NCBI GenBank assembly: GCA_945830575.1
Contig: CALZZE010000010.1
Coordinates: 26,339 to 90,338, forward strand
Length of the DNA: 64,000 nt
Direction of reading: 5' to 3'
DNA from: an uncultured Subdoligranulum sp.
GTDB lineage: Bacteria > Bacillota > Clostridia > Oscillospirales > Ruminococcaceae
How positions within the stretch are numbered: position 1 is the first letter of the stretch; every line of letters begins with the position of its first letter. Positions 9,005-17,796 of this stretch are shown one piece after another. The notes below the pieces were generated by a model that searched no databases, was not told the DNA's origin, and saw only the letters and a list, made by a program, of their open reading frames with translations. The translations under genes were made by a program, and so were the position numbers.

Positions 9005-9032
9005 TTGACAAGATATAATAAAATGGTATAAT
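9005..9032 (+). promoter_or_regulatory. Promoter of degV
   Basis: TTGACA (9005-9010), 16-bp spacer, TATAAT (9027-9032): exact consensus boxes, 60 bp before the degV start. Confidence 0.75.
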
Positions 9033-9092
9033 GCCCTTAGAACGGTTTTCAAAAAACCGATTATGAGAAGCGAAAAAACAGGAGCATGCTGT

Positions 9093-9917
9093 ATGAACTG
9101 GAAAATCGTGGCGGATTCCTCCGCCAACCTGTTGGCCGAGGCCAGCGTGGCCTCGGTGCCGCTGCGCATCATGGTGGGAGAGCGGGAGTTTGTGGATGAC
9201 ACGGCGCTGGATGTGCCCGCGTTTCTGGACGCGCTGTACCGGCACAAGGGCCGCAGCAGCACGGCCTGTCCCGGCATCGGGGACTGGCTGGCCGCCTTTG
9301 AGGGGGCAGACGCCGTGTTTGCCGTCACTATCACAGGCGCGCTGTCCGGCAGCTGCAACGCGGCGCGTCTGGCGGGGGAGCAGTATGAAAAGGAGCATCC
9401 CGGCACGAAGGTGTATGTGCTGGATTCCCTGTCCACCGGCCCCGAGATGCGGCTGCTGACCCGGCGCATCCGGATGCAGCTGGAGCAGGGTGAACAGCCG
9501 GAGCAGGTCTGGCAGGACGTACAGCATTACGCCGGCCATACCCGGCTTCTGTTTTCGCTGGGGTCGCTGCACAATCTGGCTCAGAACGGCCGGGTCAATC
9601 CGGCGGTGGCCGCGGCGGCGGGGCTGCTGGGCATCCGCGTGGTGGGGCAGGCCAGCGACAAAGGCGAGTTGGACCCGCTGCACAAATGCCGGGGCGAGGC
9701 CCGGGCGCTGGAGACCATCGTGAAGGAGATGACCGGCCGGGGCTACCGGGGCGGCCGGGTACATATCGACCACTGTGAAAACGAGGACGGCGCGCACCGC
9801 CTGTGCCAGCTGCTGCGCCAGCGGTACCCCGGCTGTGAGCCGACGGTGGGGCTGTGCGGGGGACTGTGCAGCTACTACGAGGAGCGGGGCGGCCTGCTGG
9901 TGGGCTACGAAATCTGA
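9093..9917 (+). CDS. degV: DegV family fatty-acid-binding protein
   Basis: DegV/FakB proteins hold a fatty acid for phosphorylation by the FakA kinase. The 274 residues show the family marks: IVADSSANL at the start, the lipid-head region ITGALSGSCNAARLA, and LFSLGSLHNLAQNGRV. The ATG at 9093 (MNWKIVADSS) has AGGAG upstream and starts the domain directly; the ATG at 9063 is less likely. No fakA is seen nearby. Confidence 0.88.
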   Translation: MNWKIVADSSANLLAEASVASVPLRIMVGEREFVDDTALDVPAFLDALYRHKGRSSTACPGIGDWLAAFEGADAVFAVTITGALSGSCNAARLAGEQYEKEHPGTKVYVLDSLSTGPEMRLLTRRIRMQLEQGEQPEQVWQDVQHYAGHTRLLFSLGSLHNLAQNGRVNPAVAAAAGLLGIRVVGQASDKGELDPLHKCRGEARALETIVKEMTGRGYRGGRVHIDHCENEDGAHRLCQLLRQRYPGCEPTVGLCGGLCSYYEERGGLLVGYEI

Positions 9918-9933
9918 AAAGTTCAAAAACTTC

Positions 9934-9962
9934 TTTACAACGCGGCAGATTTGCATTATACT
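9934..9962 (+). promoter_or_regulatory. Promoter of prfB
   Basis: TTTACA (9934-9939), 17-bp spacer, TATACT (9957-9962), 36 bp before the prfB start. Confidence 0.6.
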
Positions 9963-9998
9963 AATATTATGTGATTTTGTGCCAAGGGGTAAGGAATT

Positions 9999-11120
9999 AT
10001 GATTACGATAGACGAACTGAAAATGAAACTGGGCGGCTTTGAGACCGCGGTCAAGGATTTGCGGGACGCCCTTTCCATTGAGGCCAGCGAAAAGCGCGTG
10101 GCCGAGCTGGAGCATCAGATGACCATGCCCGGCTTTTTTGACGATCAGGAAAAGAGCCAGAAGGTCTACGCCGAGATGAGCGACCTGAAGGGCAAGCTGG
10201 AGCGCTACAACAAGCTGAGCACCCAGTACGAGGAGGCCCAGACCCTGCTGGAGATGCTGGAGGAGGAGAACGACCCCGCCCTCATCCCGGAAGGGGAGGA
10301 GGCCGTGGACGGCGTGGAGAAGGCCATTGACGAGCTGCAGCTGATGACCATGCTCAACGGTGAGTACGACCATGCCAACGCCATTCTGACCTTCCACGCG
10401 GGAACCGGCGGCACCGAGGCGCAGGACTGGGCGGATATGCTGCTGCGCATGTACAAGCGCTGGGCGGACGCCCATGGTTACGCCGTGGAGATTCTGGACG
10501 TGCTGGACGGCGACGAGGCCGGCATCAAGTCCGCCTCCATGATGGTGAAGGGCGCCAACGCCTACGGCATGCTGAAAAGCGAGAATGGCGTGCATCGTCT
10601 GGTGCGCATCAGCCCCTTTGACGCCAACGCCCGCCGCCAGACCAGCTTTGCCAGTCTGGAAGTCATGCCCGAACTGGACAACAACATCAAAATCGAGATC
10701 AATCCGGCGGACATTGAAATGCAGGTCTACCGTTCCAGCGGCGCGGGCGGCCAGCACATCAACAAGACCTCCTCCGCGGTGCGCCTCATCCATAAGCCTA
10801 CCGGCATCGTGACGGCCTGCCAGACCCAGCGCAGCCAGCTGCAGAACCGGGAATACGCCATGGAGATGATGAAGGCCAAGCTGTACCAGATCGCGCTGCA
10901 GCAACACAAGGAGAAGATCGATGATATCAAGGGCGTGCAGAACGAGATTGCTTGGGGTCATCAGATCCGCAGCTATGTGTTCATGCCCTACACGTTGGTG
11001 AAGGATCACCGCACCAACTTTGAAAACGGCAACGTGCAGGCCGTCATGGACGGCGATCTGGACGGATTCATCTATGCCTATCTGAAAGCCAGCTCCCGCG
11101 GAGAACTGGAGGAAGTCTGA
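9999..11120 (+). CDS. prfB: Peptide chain release factor 2
   Basis: Recognises UGA and UAA stop codons and triggers peptide release. The 373 residues show the stop-reading motif SPF (in HRLVRISPFDANARRQTSF) and the catalytic SGAGGQHINKTSSAVR with the universal GGQ. The reading frame is continuous: the in-frame UGA and programmed +1 shift near codon 25 of E. coli prfB are absent. A terminator follows directly, so it is a single-gene unit. Confidence 0.97.
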   Translation: MITIDELKMKLGGFETAVKDLRDALSIEASEKRVAELEHQMTMPGFFDDQEKSQKVYAEMSDLKGKLERYNKLSTQYEEAQTLLEMLEEENDPALIPEGEEAVDGVEKAIDELQLMTMLNGEYDHANAILTFHAGTGGTEAQDWADMLLRMYKRWADAHGYAVEILDVLDGDEAGIKSASMMVKGANAYGMLKSENGVHRLVRISPFDANARRQTSFASLEVMPELDNNIKIEINPADIEMQVYRSSGAGGQHINKTSSAVRLIHKPTGIVTACQTQRSQLQNREYAMEMMKAKLYQIALQQHKEKIDDIKGVQNEIAWGHQIRSYVFMPYTLVKDHRTNFENGNVQAVMDGDLDGFIYAYLKASSRGELEEV

Positions 11121-11125
11121 CAATA

Positions 11126-11163
11126 GCACCCGGCAGAATTTTTTGCCGGGTGCATTATTTTTT
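11126..11163 (+). terminator. Intrinsic terminator of prfB
   Basis: A perfect 10-bp stem (11126-11135 with 11144-11153) with an 8-base loop, followed by ATTATTTTTT. Confidence 0.9.
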
Positions 11164-11244
11164 CATATTTATTCGTTATCCTATTAAGGCACCACCGCAT
11201 AATTCTACGTGCCGATATGGCGGGCGAGGTGTGCCAGCTGCTAA

Positions 11245-11289
11245 GCAAAAAGCGCAGATAATACTTTGTGTATTATCGAGCATTTTTGC
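11245..11289. repeat. Large imperfect palindrome in the prfB/P-ATPase gap
   Basis: GCAAAAA (11245-11251) pairs with TTTTTGC (11283-11289), and GATAATAC (11257-11264) pairs with GTATTATC (11270-11277), both centred on 11267 with a 5x5 internal loop. The gap 11164-11389 holds no gene. It could be a regulatory hairpin or a mobile intergenic repeat; one copy in the window cannot decide. Confidence 0.45.
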
Positions 11290-11389
11290 AACGCAGATGG
11301 TGCGCATCACCCGTCAGAGCGGCGCGGAAGGCATCCGCCGTGAATTTTGCAGTGGCGCCTCAAAGAAAGCAGAAAGGAAACGAATCGCC

Positions 11390-13735
11390 ATGACAACACA
11401 GGGACCCATCACTGGCCTGACTGCGGAGGAGGTGGAGCGCCGCCGCGCCGCCGGGCAGACCAACCAGCCGCCCCATTCCGCCACCAAGACGGTGGGGGAG
11501 ATCGTGCGGGACAACGTCTGTACCTATTTCAATCTGGTATTTCTTCTGCTGGCGATGGCGCTGGCCATGGTCGGCTCCTATGCCAACATGACCTTTTTGG
11601 GCGTTGTGGTGTGCAACACCGTCATCGGCATCGTCCAGCAGCTGCGCAGCAAAAAGGCGGTGGATGAGCTGACCCTTGTGGCTGCCCGGCGGGTGCGCTG
11701 CCTGCGGGCAGGCCGGTGGGAGGAAGTGCTGTCCGATGACCTTGTGAAAGACGATGTGGTGGAGTTTGGCTCCGGCGACCAGATCTGTGCCGACGCGGTG
11801 ATTCTGGAAGGCCACGCCCACGCCAACGAGGCGCTCATCACCGGCGAGGAACGGGCGGTGCCCAAGGGGCCGGGGGAGGAGCTGCGCTCCGGCAGCTTTC
11901 TGATGAACGGCCAATGCGTGGCAAGGCTCACCGCAGTGGGGGCGGACAGCTATGCCCATCGGCTCACCGCCGCCGCCCAGACGGACGGCCACCGGGTCGC
12001 CAAGGGCGAAATGATGCGCTCGCTGGATCGGCTCATCCGTTTGATCGGCATCGCGCTGGTGCCGCTGGGCGCGGTGCTGTTCTATAAACAGTATAAGCTG
12101 CTGGCCATGACGCCGCGCACCTCGGTGGAGGGTGCGGTGGCGGCGCTGGTGGGCATGATCCCGGAAGGGCTGTACCTGCTCACCAGCGTGGCGCTGGCCG
12201 TGAGCATGATCCGGCTGACCCGCCGGCGCGTGCTGGCGCAGGACATGAACTGCATTGAAACGCTGGCCCGGGTGGATGTGCTCTGCGTGGATAAGACCGG
12301 CACCATCACCGAGGCGGCCATGCAGGCGGATGACCCGGTCATTCTGGATGAAACCGCCCCGGTGGCGGAGGCGCTGCGGGAATATTATACCGGCACCGCC
12401 CCGGACAACGAGACCGCCCGCGCCCTCTGCGCCCGGTTTGGGGGAGAAACCGCCCGGTGGAACCGCACCGGGGAAATTCCCTTCAACTCTGCCTACAAAT
12501 ACAGCGCTGTGGCCTTTGAGGGGCAGGGCGTCTGGGTGGTGGGCGCGCCGGAGTTTGTGGCGGGGGAGCGCGCCGCCGAATTGCAGGACAAGACAGGCCC
12601 GCTGCTGGACGAGGGCCGCCGCGTGCTGCTGCTGGCCCGTCTGGAGGGGGAACTGCCCGCTCAGCCCGGCCCGCTGGACGCCGCCGGACTGCATTTTGCG
12701 GCGCTGCTGCCGCTGCAAAACAAGATTCGGGACACCGCCCCGGAAACCTTTGCTTATTTTGCAAAGCAGGGGGTGGCTGTCAAGGTCATTTCCGGTGACA
12801 ATCCCCGGGCGGTCAGTCATGTGGCACAGACGGCGGGCATCCACAACGCGGAGCAGTACGTGGACGCCTCCACCCTCACCACAGAGGAGGCACTGGCGGA
12901 GGCAGCCGGGCGCTACACGGTGTTTGGCCGGGTCACGCCGGAGCAGAAACGCAAGCTGATTCATGCGATGCAGACCCAAAAGCACACTGTTGCCATGACC
13001 GGCGACGGCGTCAACGATGTGCTGGCTCTCAAAGATGCCGACTGCGGCATCGCCATGGCCTCCGGCGCGCAGGCCGCCAGTCAGGTGGCCCAGCTGGTGC
13101 TGCTGGATTCGGATTTTTCCGCCCTGCCGCAGGTGGTGGCGGAGGGACGCCGCGTCATCAACAACATCCAGCATTCGGCGGCGCTGTATCTGGTCAAAAA
13201 CATTTTCAGCTTTTCCCTCAGCGTGGCCATGCTGTTTCTGACGATGCCGTTTCCCTTTCAGCCGCTGCATCTCACGCTGGTATCGGCGGTCACCATCGGC
13301 ATCCCGTCCTTTGTGCTGGCGCTGGAACCCAGCCACCGGCAGGTGCGGGGAAAATTCCTGCACAACGTGCTGCGGGCGGCGGCTCCCGGCGGCCTGACGG
13401 ACTTTGTGCTGATTTTGCTGGCGGAGGGCTTTGCCGCGGCCTTTGGCCTGTCCGCCAGCCAGCTGTCCACCGTCAGCACGGTGATTTTGCTTTGCACCGG
13501 CCTGATGGTGCTGTGGGAGCTGTGCCATCCCTTCACGATGCTGCACAAGATCCTGTGGGGGTCCATGGCGGCGCTGGCGGTCATCGGCCTTGTGGCGCTG
13601 GCGCCGGTGCTGGGCCTTGCCGCGCCGGATTTGGGTACCACGCTGGTCATCGTGGTGCTGGCGGCGCTCATCCCCCAGACCATGCGGGGCATTTCCCGCC
13701 TGCTGAACAGCGCTGCCATGCGAAAATTCCGGTGA
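11390..13735 (+). CDS. Cation-translocating P-type ATPase (CtpE-like)
   Basis: An ion pump of 781 residues in the membrane. Actuator motif ITGEERAV stands where other pumps have TGES; the phosphorylation site is DKTGT at 301-305; the hinge is GDGVND at 538-543. Membrane segments lie at about 45-85, 215-270 and in the last 180 residues. The segment MIPEGLYLLTSVAL in helix 4 and the MASGAQAASQVAQLVLLDSDF stretch resemble the CtpE calcium-pump group; the ion itself is an inference. The ATG at 11390 has GAAAGGA upstream; an in-frame start further up would lie in the prfB terminator. It has no metal-binding N-terminal domain. Confidence 0.88.
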   Translation: MTTQGPITGLTAEEVERRRAAGQTNQPPHSATKTVGEIVRDNVCTYFNLVFLLLAMALAMVGSYANMTFLGVVVCNTVIGIVQQLRSKKAVDELTLVAARRVRCLRAGRWEEVLSDDLVKDDVVEFGSGDQICADAVILEGHAHANEALITGEERAVPKGPGEELRSGSFLMNGQCVARLTAVGADSYAHRLTAAAQTDGHRVAKGEMMRSLDRLIRLIGIALVPLGAVLFYKQYKLLAMTPRTSVEGAVAALVGMIPEGLYLLTSVALAVSMIRLTRRRVLAQDMNCIETLARVDVLCVDKTGTITEAAMQADDPVILDETAPVAEALREYYTGTAPDNETARALCARFGGETARWNRTGEIPFNSAYKYSAVAFEGQGVWVVGAPEFVAGERAAELQDKTGPLLDEGRRVLLLARLEGELPAQPGPLDAAGLHFAALLPLQNKIRDTAPETFAYFAKQGVAVKVISGDNPRAVSHVAQTAGIHNAEQYVDASTLTTEEALAEAAGRYTVFGRVTPEQKRKLIHAMQTQKHTVAMTGDGVNDVLALKDADCGIAMASGAQAASQVAQLVLLDSDFSALPQVVAEGRRVINNIQHSAALYLVKNIFSFSLSVAMLFLTMPFPFQPLHLTLVSAVTIGIPSFVLALEPSHRQVRGKFLHNVLRAAAPGGLTDFVLILLAEGFAAAFGLSASQLSTVSTVILLCTGLMVLWELCHPFTMLHKILWGSMAALAVIGLVALAPVLGLAAPDLGTTLVIVVLAALIPQTMRGISRLLNSAAMRKFR

Positions 13736-13745
13736 AAACGGCCGG

Positions 13746-14168
13746 TCATTCCTCTGGTATCTGAATCCCGCTGACCCGGTCCAGCGGAATGGCCTGCCCT
13801 TCCCGCAGAAAAAGCGTCCGTTCATTCAAATCCAGCCGCCGCACATGCCCTTCCACGGTGCGGTACGCGCCGCCGCTTTTCCGCCCGTCCGGCTCAAAAA
13901 CCGTCAGGCATACCCGCGGCTGGCTTCCTGCCTGCAGCTGCGCCCGGATCTGCTGCATGCAGGCGTCCAGCGCGGCTGTCTCGTCCTCCGCCAGCGTCAG
14001 TTGGCGGTCGGTCAGCCGGGCGGTCTCCGCGATGGCGTCCTCGTAACCGGTCAGTGCCGCAAAGGGGCTGAACTGGGCGGCCCGGTCCTGCCGGCTCATG
14101 GGCGGATGCACGGCGGATATGTGGTGGGGCAGGTGCAGGATGCCTTCGTATTGAGAAAAATCAGCCAT
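13746..14168 (-). CDS. YolD-like protein
   Basis: A 140-residue protein of the YolD family (HPPMSRQDRAAQFSPFAALTGYEDAI is the family signature). YolD proteins typically sit beside a UvrX/UmuC-type polymerase and are thought to take the place of UmuD. Here it follows the polymerase by 5 bp, in the same operon. It converges on the P-type ATPase gene with a gap of only 10 bp and no hairpin seen. Confidence 0.88.
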   Translation of the reverse strand: MADFSQYEGILHLPHHISAVHPPMSRQDRAAQFSPFAALTGYEDAIAETARLTDRQLTLAEDETAALDACMQQIRAQLQAGSQPRVCLTVFEPDGRKSGGAYRTVEGHVRRLDLNERTLFLREGQAIPLDRVSGIQIPEE

Positions 14169-14173
14169 GACGT

Positions 14174-15730
14174 TTACGCCTTGTGCCCGCCGATTTGCCC
14201 GTTGCGGGCGATGGTGGTGGCGTCCTCCTGTAAGTCCATGCCCTTCACAAGGGCGTTTTTTCCGAACTTTTTCTTGATGTGCAGGGTGGCCTGCTGGATG
14301 CGGTCCTCCCGCTCCAGACGGGCCTGCTCCTCGGCGCGCTGGCGCTCCAGCCCGGCATAATCGGTGAACAGGTCCAGCTGCTCCACTGCGGGGGCCTGCG
14401 CCTGTTCTGTACCGCGCACCACATGGGCCGCCACGATGTTCAGCCGCCGCACCAGCAGCGCCGGATCAACGATGCGGTCAAACAGCGCCATGGCCGCCTC
14501 GGTGATGCGCCTGGCAGAGCGGGTCTGTCTGCCAAGATTCTGCGTGCTGTGGGCGTGTTTGGGGACCCGGCGGCCATAGCGGTCGGTGGTGATGGGGCCG
14601 GTGTAATGGATGGACGGGTTAGTCAGGCTCTCCACATCGTAGCCCACGGTCAGGATGATCTGGTCGGTCACGAGGCCCTTTTCCACCAGATCGAGCACCA
14701 GCAGGTCGGTCATTTCCCGCACCACCAGCCTTGCTTTTTCAAAGGAATAGGCGGCAGTGAGCACCTGCCCGGACCCCAGCGAGTTGCTCTGCGGCCGGTA
14801 GGCGTGGATGTCCGCGATGGTACACGGCTCCCAGCCCCAGGCGTGGTCAATGAGCAGTTCGGCGTTGACGCCGAAGGTCTTGTACAGCAGCTCTTCGCTG
14901 TAATATTCCGATGGCCGGCCCAGCGAGCAGAGCGCTATATCGCCCATGGTGTACAGACCCAGCTTTTGCAGCCGCCGGGCATAGCCGGGGCCGACCCGCC
15001 AGAAATCCGTCAGCGGGGTGTGGGTCCACAAAGTACGGCGGTAGCTTTGCTCGTCCAGCTCGGCGATGCGCGCCCCGTTTTTGTCCGCAGGAACGTGCTT
15101 GGCCACGATGTCCATGGCCACCTTGGCAAGGTACAGGTTGGTGCCGATGCCCGCGGTGGCGGTGATGCCGGTCTCGTACAGGACCCTGCGCAGAATGTTG
15201 GTCACCAGCTCCCGGGCGCTCATACGATAGAGCGGCAGATAGGCGGTCAGGTCCAGAAACACCTCGTCGATGGAGTAAACGTGCATATCCTCCGGCGCCA
15301 CATAGTCCAGATAAATCTGGTAGATGCGGGTGCTGTATTCCATGTAGGTCGCCATCCGGGGCGGCGCAATGATGTACCCCAGCGCAAGGGAAGGGTCGCG
15401 GGCCAGCTGTGCGGCGTCGGTGCAGGCATCGCCCAGCTGCCAGCTGCCGTTTTCGCCCCGCACCGCCAGGTTCCGGCGGATGGCGGCATTCAGCCGCTGC
15501 TGGTTGACCTGCCGTACCCGCTGCACCACCTCAAACAGCCGGGGACGTCCGGGAATGCCGTGGGCCTTCAGGGCGGGGGAGACCGCAAGGCAGATGGTTT
15601 TTTCGCTGCGGGAGGCGTCCGCCACCACCAGATGGGTGGTCATGGGGTCCAGCTCCCGGGTGATGCATTCCACCGAGGCGTAAAAGGATTTCAGGTCAAT
15701 AGCGGCGTAGACACGCTGCTGTTCCGGCAT
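14174..15730 (-). CDS. Y-family DNA polymerase (UvrX/UmuC-like)
   Basis: Error-prone lesion-bypass polymerase, 518 residues. The palm has YAAIDLKSFYASVEC near the N-terminus (first catalytic Asp) and VYSIDEVFLDLT (second acidic pair, SIDE). The helix-hairpin-helix region is GIGTNLYLAKVAMDI and the little-finger part ends with a basic, coiled-coil-like tail. The YolD-like partner follows and a small protein precedes, all likely damage-controlled from the promoter at 16101-16129. Confidence 0.92.
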   Translation of the reverse strand: MPEQQRVYAAIDLKSFYASVECITRELDPMTTHLVVADASRSEKTICLAVSPALKAHGIPGRPRLFEVVQRVRQVNQQRLNAAIRRNLAVRGENGSWQLGDACTDAAQLARDPSLALGYIIAPPRMATYMEYSTRIYQIYLDYVAPEDMHVYSIDEVFLDLTAYLPLYRMSARELVTNILRRVLYETGITATAGIGTNLYLAKVAMDIVAKHVPADKNGARIAELDEQSYRRTLWTHTPLTDFWRVGPGYARRLQKLGLYTMGDIALCSLGRPSEYYSEELLYKTFGVNAELLIDHAWGWEPCTIADIHAYRPQSNSLGSGQVLTAAYSFEKARLVVREMTDLLVLDLVEKGLVTDQIILTVGYDVESLTNPSIHYTGPITTDRYGRRVPKHAHSTQNLGRQTRSARRITEAAMALFDRIVDPALLVRRLNIVAAHVVRGTEQAQAPAVEQLDLFTDYAGLERQRAEEQARLEREDRIQQATLHIKKKFGKNALVKGMDLQEDATTIARNGQIGGHKA

Positions 15731-15751
15731 ACTTCTGCGCCTCCTTTGGCT

Positions 15752-16039
15752 TTATTCCACATCCTTTTCCACAAACCACCGGCCAAGACAGCCGGTAAAC
15801 CGGGGGTCGGTGCGCTCAAAAAACAGGCGCTTTTCCTCGCCGCGAATGCGCACCGTGTAGCAGTCCCCGTGACAGCTGCTGTGCATGGCCGAGGCAGGCC
15901 GGAAGGACAGCACCTCCTCAATGGGAAAGACTCTGCCGTCCTGCCACAGAATGGAGCAGGGCTGCATATACCCGATGGCGTCAAACAGGGAGACAACTTT
16001 TACATAAACCCGATGGGGCGCACAGGCGTTGGTATCCAT
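15752..16039 (-). CDS. Small protein of the Y-polymerase operon
   Basis: A 95-residue protein (starts MDTNACAPHRVYVKVV) of the type often found before UvrX-like polymerases in Firmicutes. It has no membrane segment or known catalytic motif that I can see; CHGDCYTVRI and LFFERTDPRFTG are its most distinctive parts. It is first in the operon, 21 bp before the polymerase. The ATG at 16039 was chosen because an in-frame ATG at 16168 lies upstream of the promoter. Function not known. Confidence 0.75.
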   Translation of the reverse strand: MDTNACAPHRVYVKVVSLFDAIGYMQPCSILWQDGRVFPIEEVLSFRPASAMHSSCHGDCYTVRIRGEEKRLFFERTDPRFTGCLGRWFVEKDVE

Positions 16040-16072
16040 GGCAGACAATTTCCTCCATGACAGCGGCGGGCA

Positions 16073-16087
16073 ACAACGAAACGTTGT
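16073..16087. promoter_or_regulatory. Operator-like palindrome before the Y-polymerase operon
   Basis: ACAACG-AAA-CGTTGT, a perfect 6-bp inverted repeat, lies just after the minus-strand -10 box, where a bound repressor would block transcription. It is not the standard Gram-positive LexA box (CGAACN4GTTCG); damage control is inferred from the genes. Confidence 0.5.
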
Positions 16088-16100
16088 ATGATGTGCCTTT

Positions 16101-16129
16101 ATGATACCACATAAGGTTGTAAAATGCAA
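16101..16129 (-). promoter_or_regulatory. Promoter of the Y-polymerase operon
   Basis: Minus-strand TTGCAT (16124-16129), 17-bp spacer, TATCAT (16101-16106), about 60 bp before the first gene. Confidence 0.6.
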
Positions 16130-16169
16130 GAGCTGTACGAAAAAATCCGGGCGGTTTTGCAACAGCAAT

Positions 16170-16222
16170 GCCCCCGGCGTTTGTGCCGGGGGCGGTGTTC
16201 ACAAGCGCGGTCAATGACCGCG
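16170..16222. other. Two hairpins in the 16040-16437 gene-free stretch
   Basis: GCCCCCGGC/GCCGGGGGC (16170-16193) is a 9-bp stem and CGCGGTCA/TGACCGCG (16206-16222) an 8-bp stem. Neither has a T tract. They may end rlmD transcription, but they lie more than 200 bp past its stop. The rest, 16223-16437, holds an ATCTAATCC direct repeat (16275, 16302) and no gene I can support. Confidence 0.35.
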
Positions 16223-16437
16223 ATGCCTGTCGCGTTTCTTTTGCTGTTTCAAAAATCACTTCAAAATCCCTGACATCTAATCCACTCACTCAATTTGCGT
16301 TATCTAATCCGAGGTTACAACCTGACACACATTTTCGCAGTAGATATGTTTCCATATAAAACAACCGAGCTTTTTCAAAAGTCTGGCTTCAGATCCAAAC
16401 TTCCGAAAAAGCCCGGAAATACGCCACTTTCTGGCAC

Positions 16438-17796
16438 TTATTTATCTTTTCTTGACATCAATACTACGCACTCGACATGCTTTGTCCGTGGGAACAGATC
16501 CACCGGCTGGACGGGGCCAAGGGCATACTCCCGCTCCGCCAGAAAACGGGCGTCACGGGCGGCGGTGGCGGCGTTGCAGCTTACCATCACGATGGTGCGG
16601 GGGGACATCTCCACCAGAGCGTGCAGCGTGGCGGCATCGCAGCCCTTGCGGGGCGGGTCCACCACGATGACATCGGGGCGAAGGCCCTGCGCGGCCAGTC
16701 TGGCGGCGGCCTGTCCCGCGTCCATGCACCAGAATTCCGCGTCCACGCCAAGACGGGCGGCGGTGGCTCTGGCACCTTCCACGGCCTGCGGAACAACCTC
16801 CACGCCCACCAGCCGGCAGCCCGGCGTGCGGCGCACCATGGAAAGCCCGATGGTGCCCATGCCGCAGTACAGGTCCAGCAGCACATCACCGGGACGCAGC
16901 GCGGCCTGCTCCCGCACCTTTTCGTACAGCAGCTCGGCGGCAGGGGTGTTCACCTGATAAAATTCGTGTACCCCCATGGCGATGGGCACCCCGGCCAGCG
17001 TGTCCTCAATGACGCCGGGGCCCAGCACGGTGCGGGTCTCCCGGCCCAGAATCACGTTGGTGCGGGCGGTGTTGCGGTTCACAAGCACGGTGGTCAGAGC
17101 AAATTCCCGGGCCAGCGTTTCGCAGATGGCCTGCTCTTTGGGCAGCGAACCGCCGTTCACCACAAAGCACAGAAGCCGCTGGCCGCTGTGCCAGCCCTGC
17201 CGCAGATACAGATGGCGCACCAGCCCCTTGCCGGTCTCCTCGTCGTAGGCGGTGGCTCCTGCATCGGAGAGCAGCGCACAGGCGCGGGCGGCGGCCGCGT
17301 TCATCCAGTCCGGCTGCAAACGGCAGTCGGGGCAGGGGACCAGCCGGTGGCTGCGTCCCGCGTAAAACCCGGTGCAGAGCCGTCCGTCCGGCCCGGTTCC
17401 CACCGGCAGCTGTACCTTGTTGCGGTAACGGTCGGTCTGCTGCGCACCCAGCACCGGCAGCACCGGCACGTCCAGCCCGCCCAGACGGGCAAAGGCATCC
17501 CGAACAAACTGCGTTTTGGCCTCGCACTCCGCCTCATAGCGCAGATGCCGCAGCCCGCAGCCGCCGCAGGGGCCTGCCACCGGGCAGTCCGGCTCCACAC
17601 GGCCGGGGCCGGGTTCCAGCAGCTTCTCCAGACGCCCGAAGGCGTAATGCTTCAGCACCTTGACGATGCGCACCTCCGCCTTGTCTCCGGGAGCGGCGCC
17701 CGGCACAAAAACGGCCTGACCCTCCACATGGGTCACGCCGCTGCCGTCATTGCTGAGAGATTCGATCAAAACCGTTACAAGCTGATTTTTTGTCAT
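16438..17796 (-). CDS. rlmD: 23S rRNA (uracil-C5) methyltransferase, RlmD/TrmA family
   Basis: Methylates a uracil C5 in RNA using SAM. The 452 residues show an N-terminal TRAM domain (about 1-60), the iron-sulphur cysteines in CPVAGPCGGCGLRHL, the SAM site LLDLYCGMGTIGLS, and the catalytic motifs VVDPPRKGC and VSCNAATAARD. The exact target uridine (1939 or another) cannot be read from the sequence. Its ATG overlaps the stop of the araC-type gene by 4 bases (ATGA), so the two are translationally coupled. Confidence 0.93.
   Translation of the reverse strand: MTKNQLVTVLIESLSNDGSGVTHVEGQAVFVPGAAPGDKAEVRIVKVLKHYAFGRLEKLLEPGPGRVEPDCPVAGPCGGCGLRHLRYEAECEAKTQFVRDAFARLGGLDVPVLPVLGAQQTDRYRNKVQLPVGTGPDGRLCTGFYAGRSHRLVPCPDCRLQPDWMNAAAARACALLSDAGATAYDEETGKGLVRHLYLRQGWHSGQRLLCFVVNGGSLPKEQAICETLAREFALTTVLVNRNTARTNVILGRETRTVLGPGVIEDTLAGVPIAMGVHEFYQVNTPAAELLYEKVREQAALRPGDVLLDLYCGMGTIGLSMVRRTPGCRLVGVEVVPQAVEGARATAARLGVDAEFWCMDAGQAAARLAAQGLRPDVIVVDPPRKGCDAATLHALVEMSPRTIVMVSCNAATAARDARFLAEREYALGPVQPVDLFPRTKHVECVVLMSRKDK

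Noticed and set aside
11360..13825. An 821-codon open frame opposite the P-type ATPase
   Set aside because: The plus-strand frame has DKTGT and GDGVND; the minus frame has no known domain and shadow-like composition.
15981..16289. A 102-codon minus-strand frame before the Y-polymerase operon
   Set aside because: It spans the promoter and operator palindrome and overlaps the small operon gene in another frame; no ribosome site.
16438..16500. rlmD possibly extended or duplicated past its stop
   Set aside because: Frames beyond 16438 on the minus strand hit stops at once and show no rlmD-like motif.
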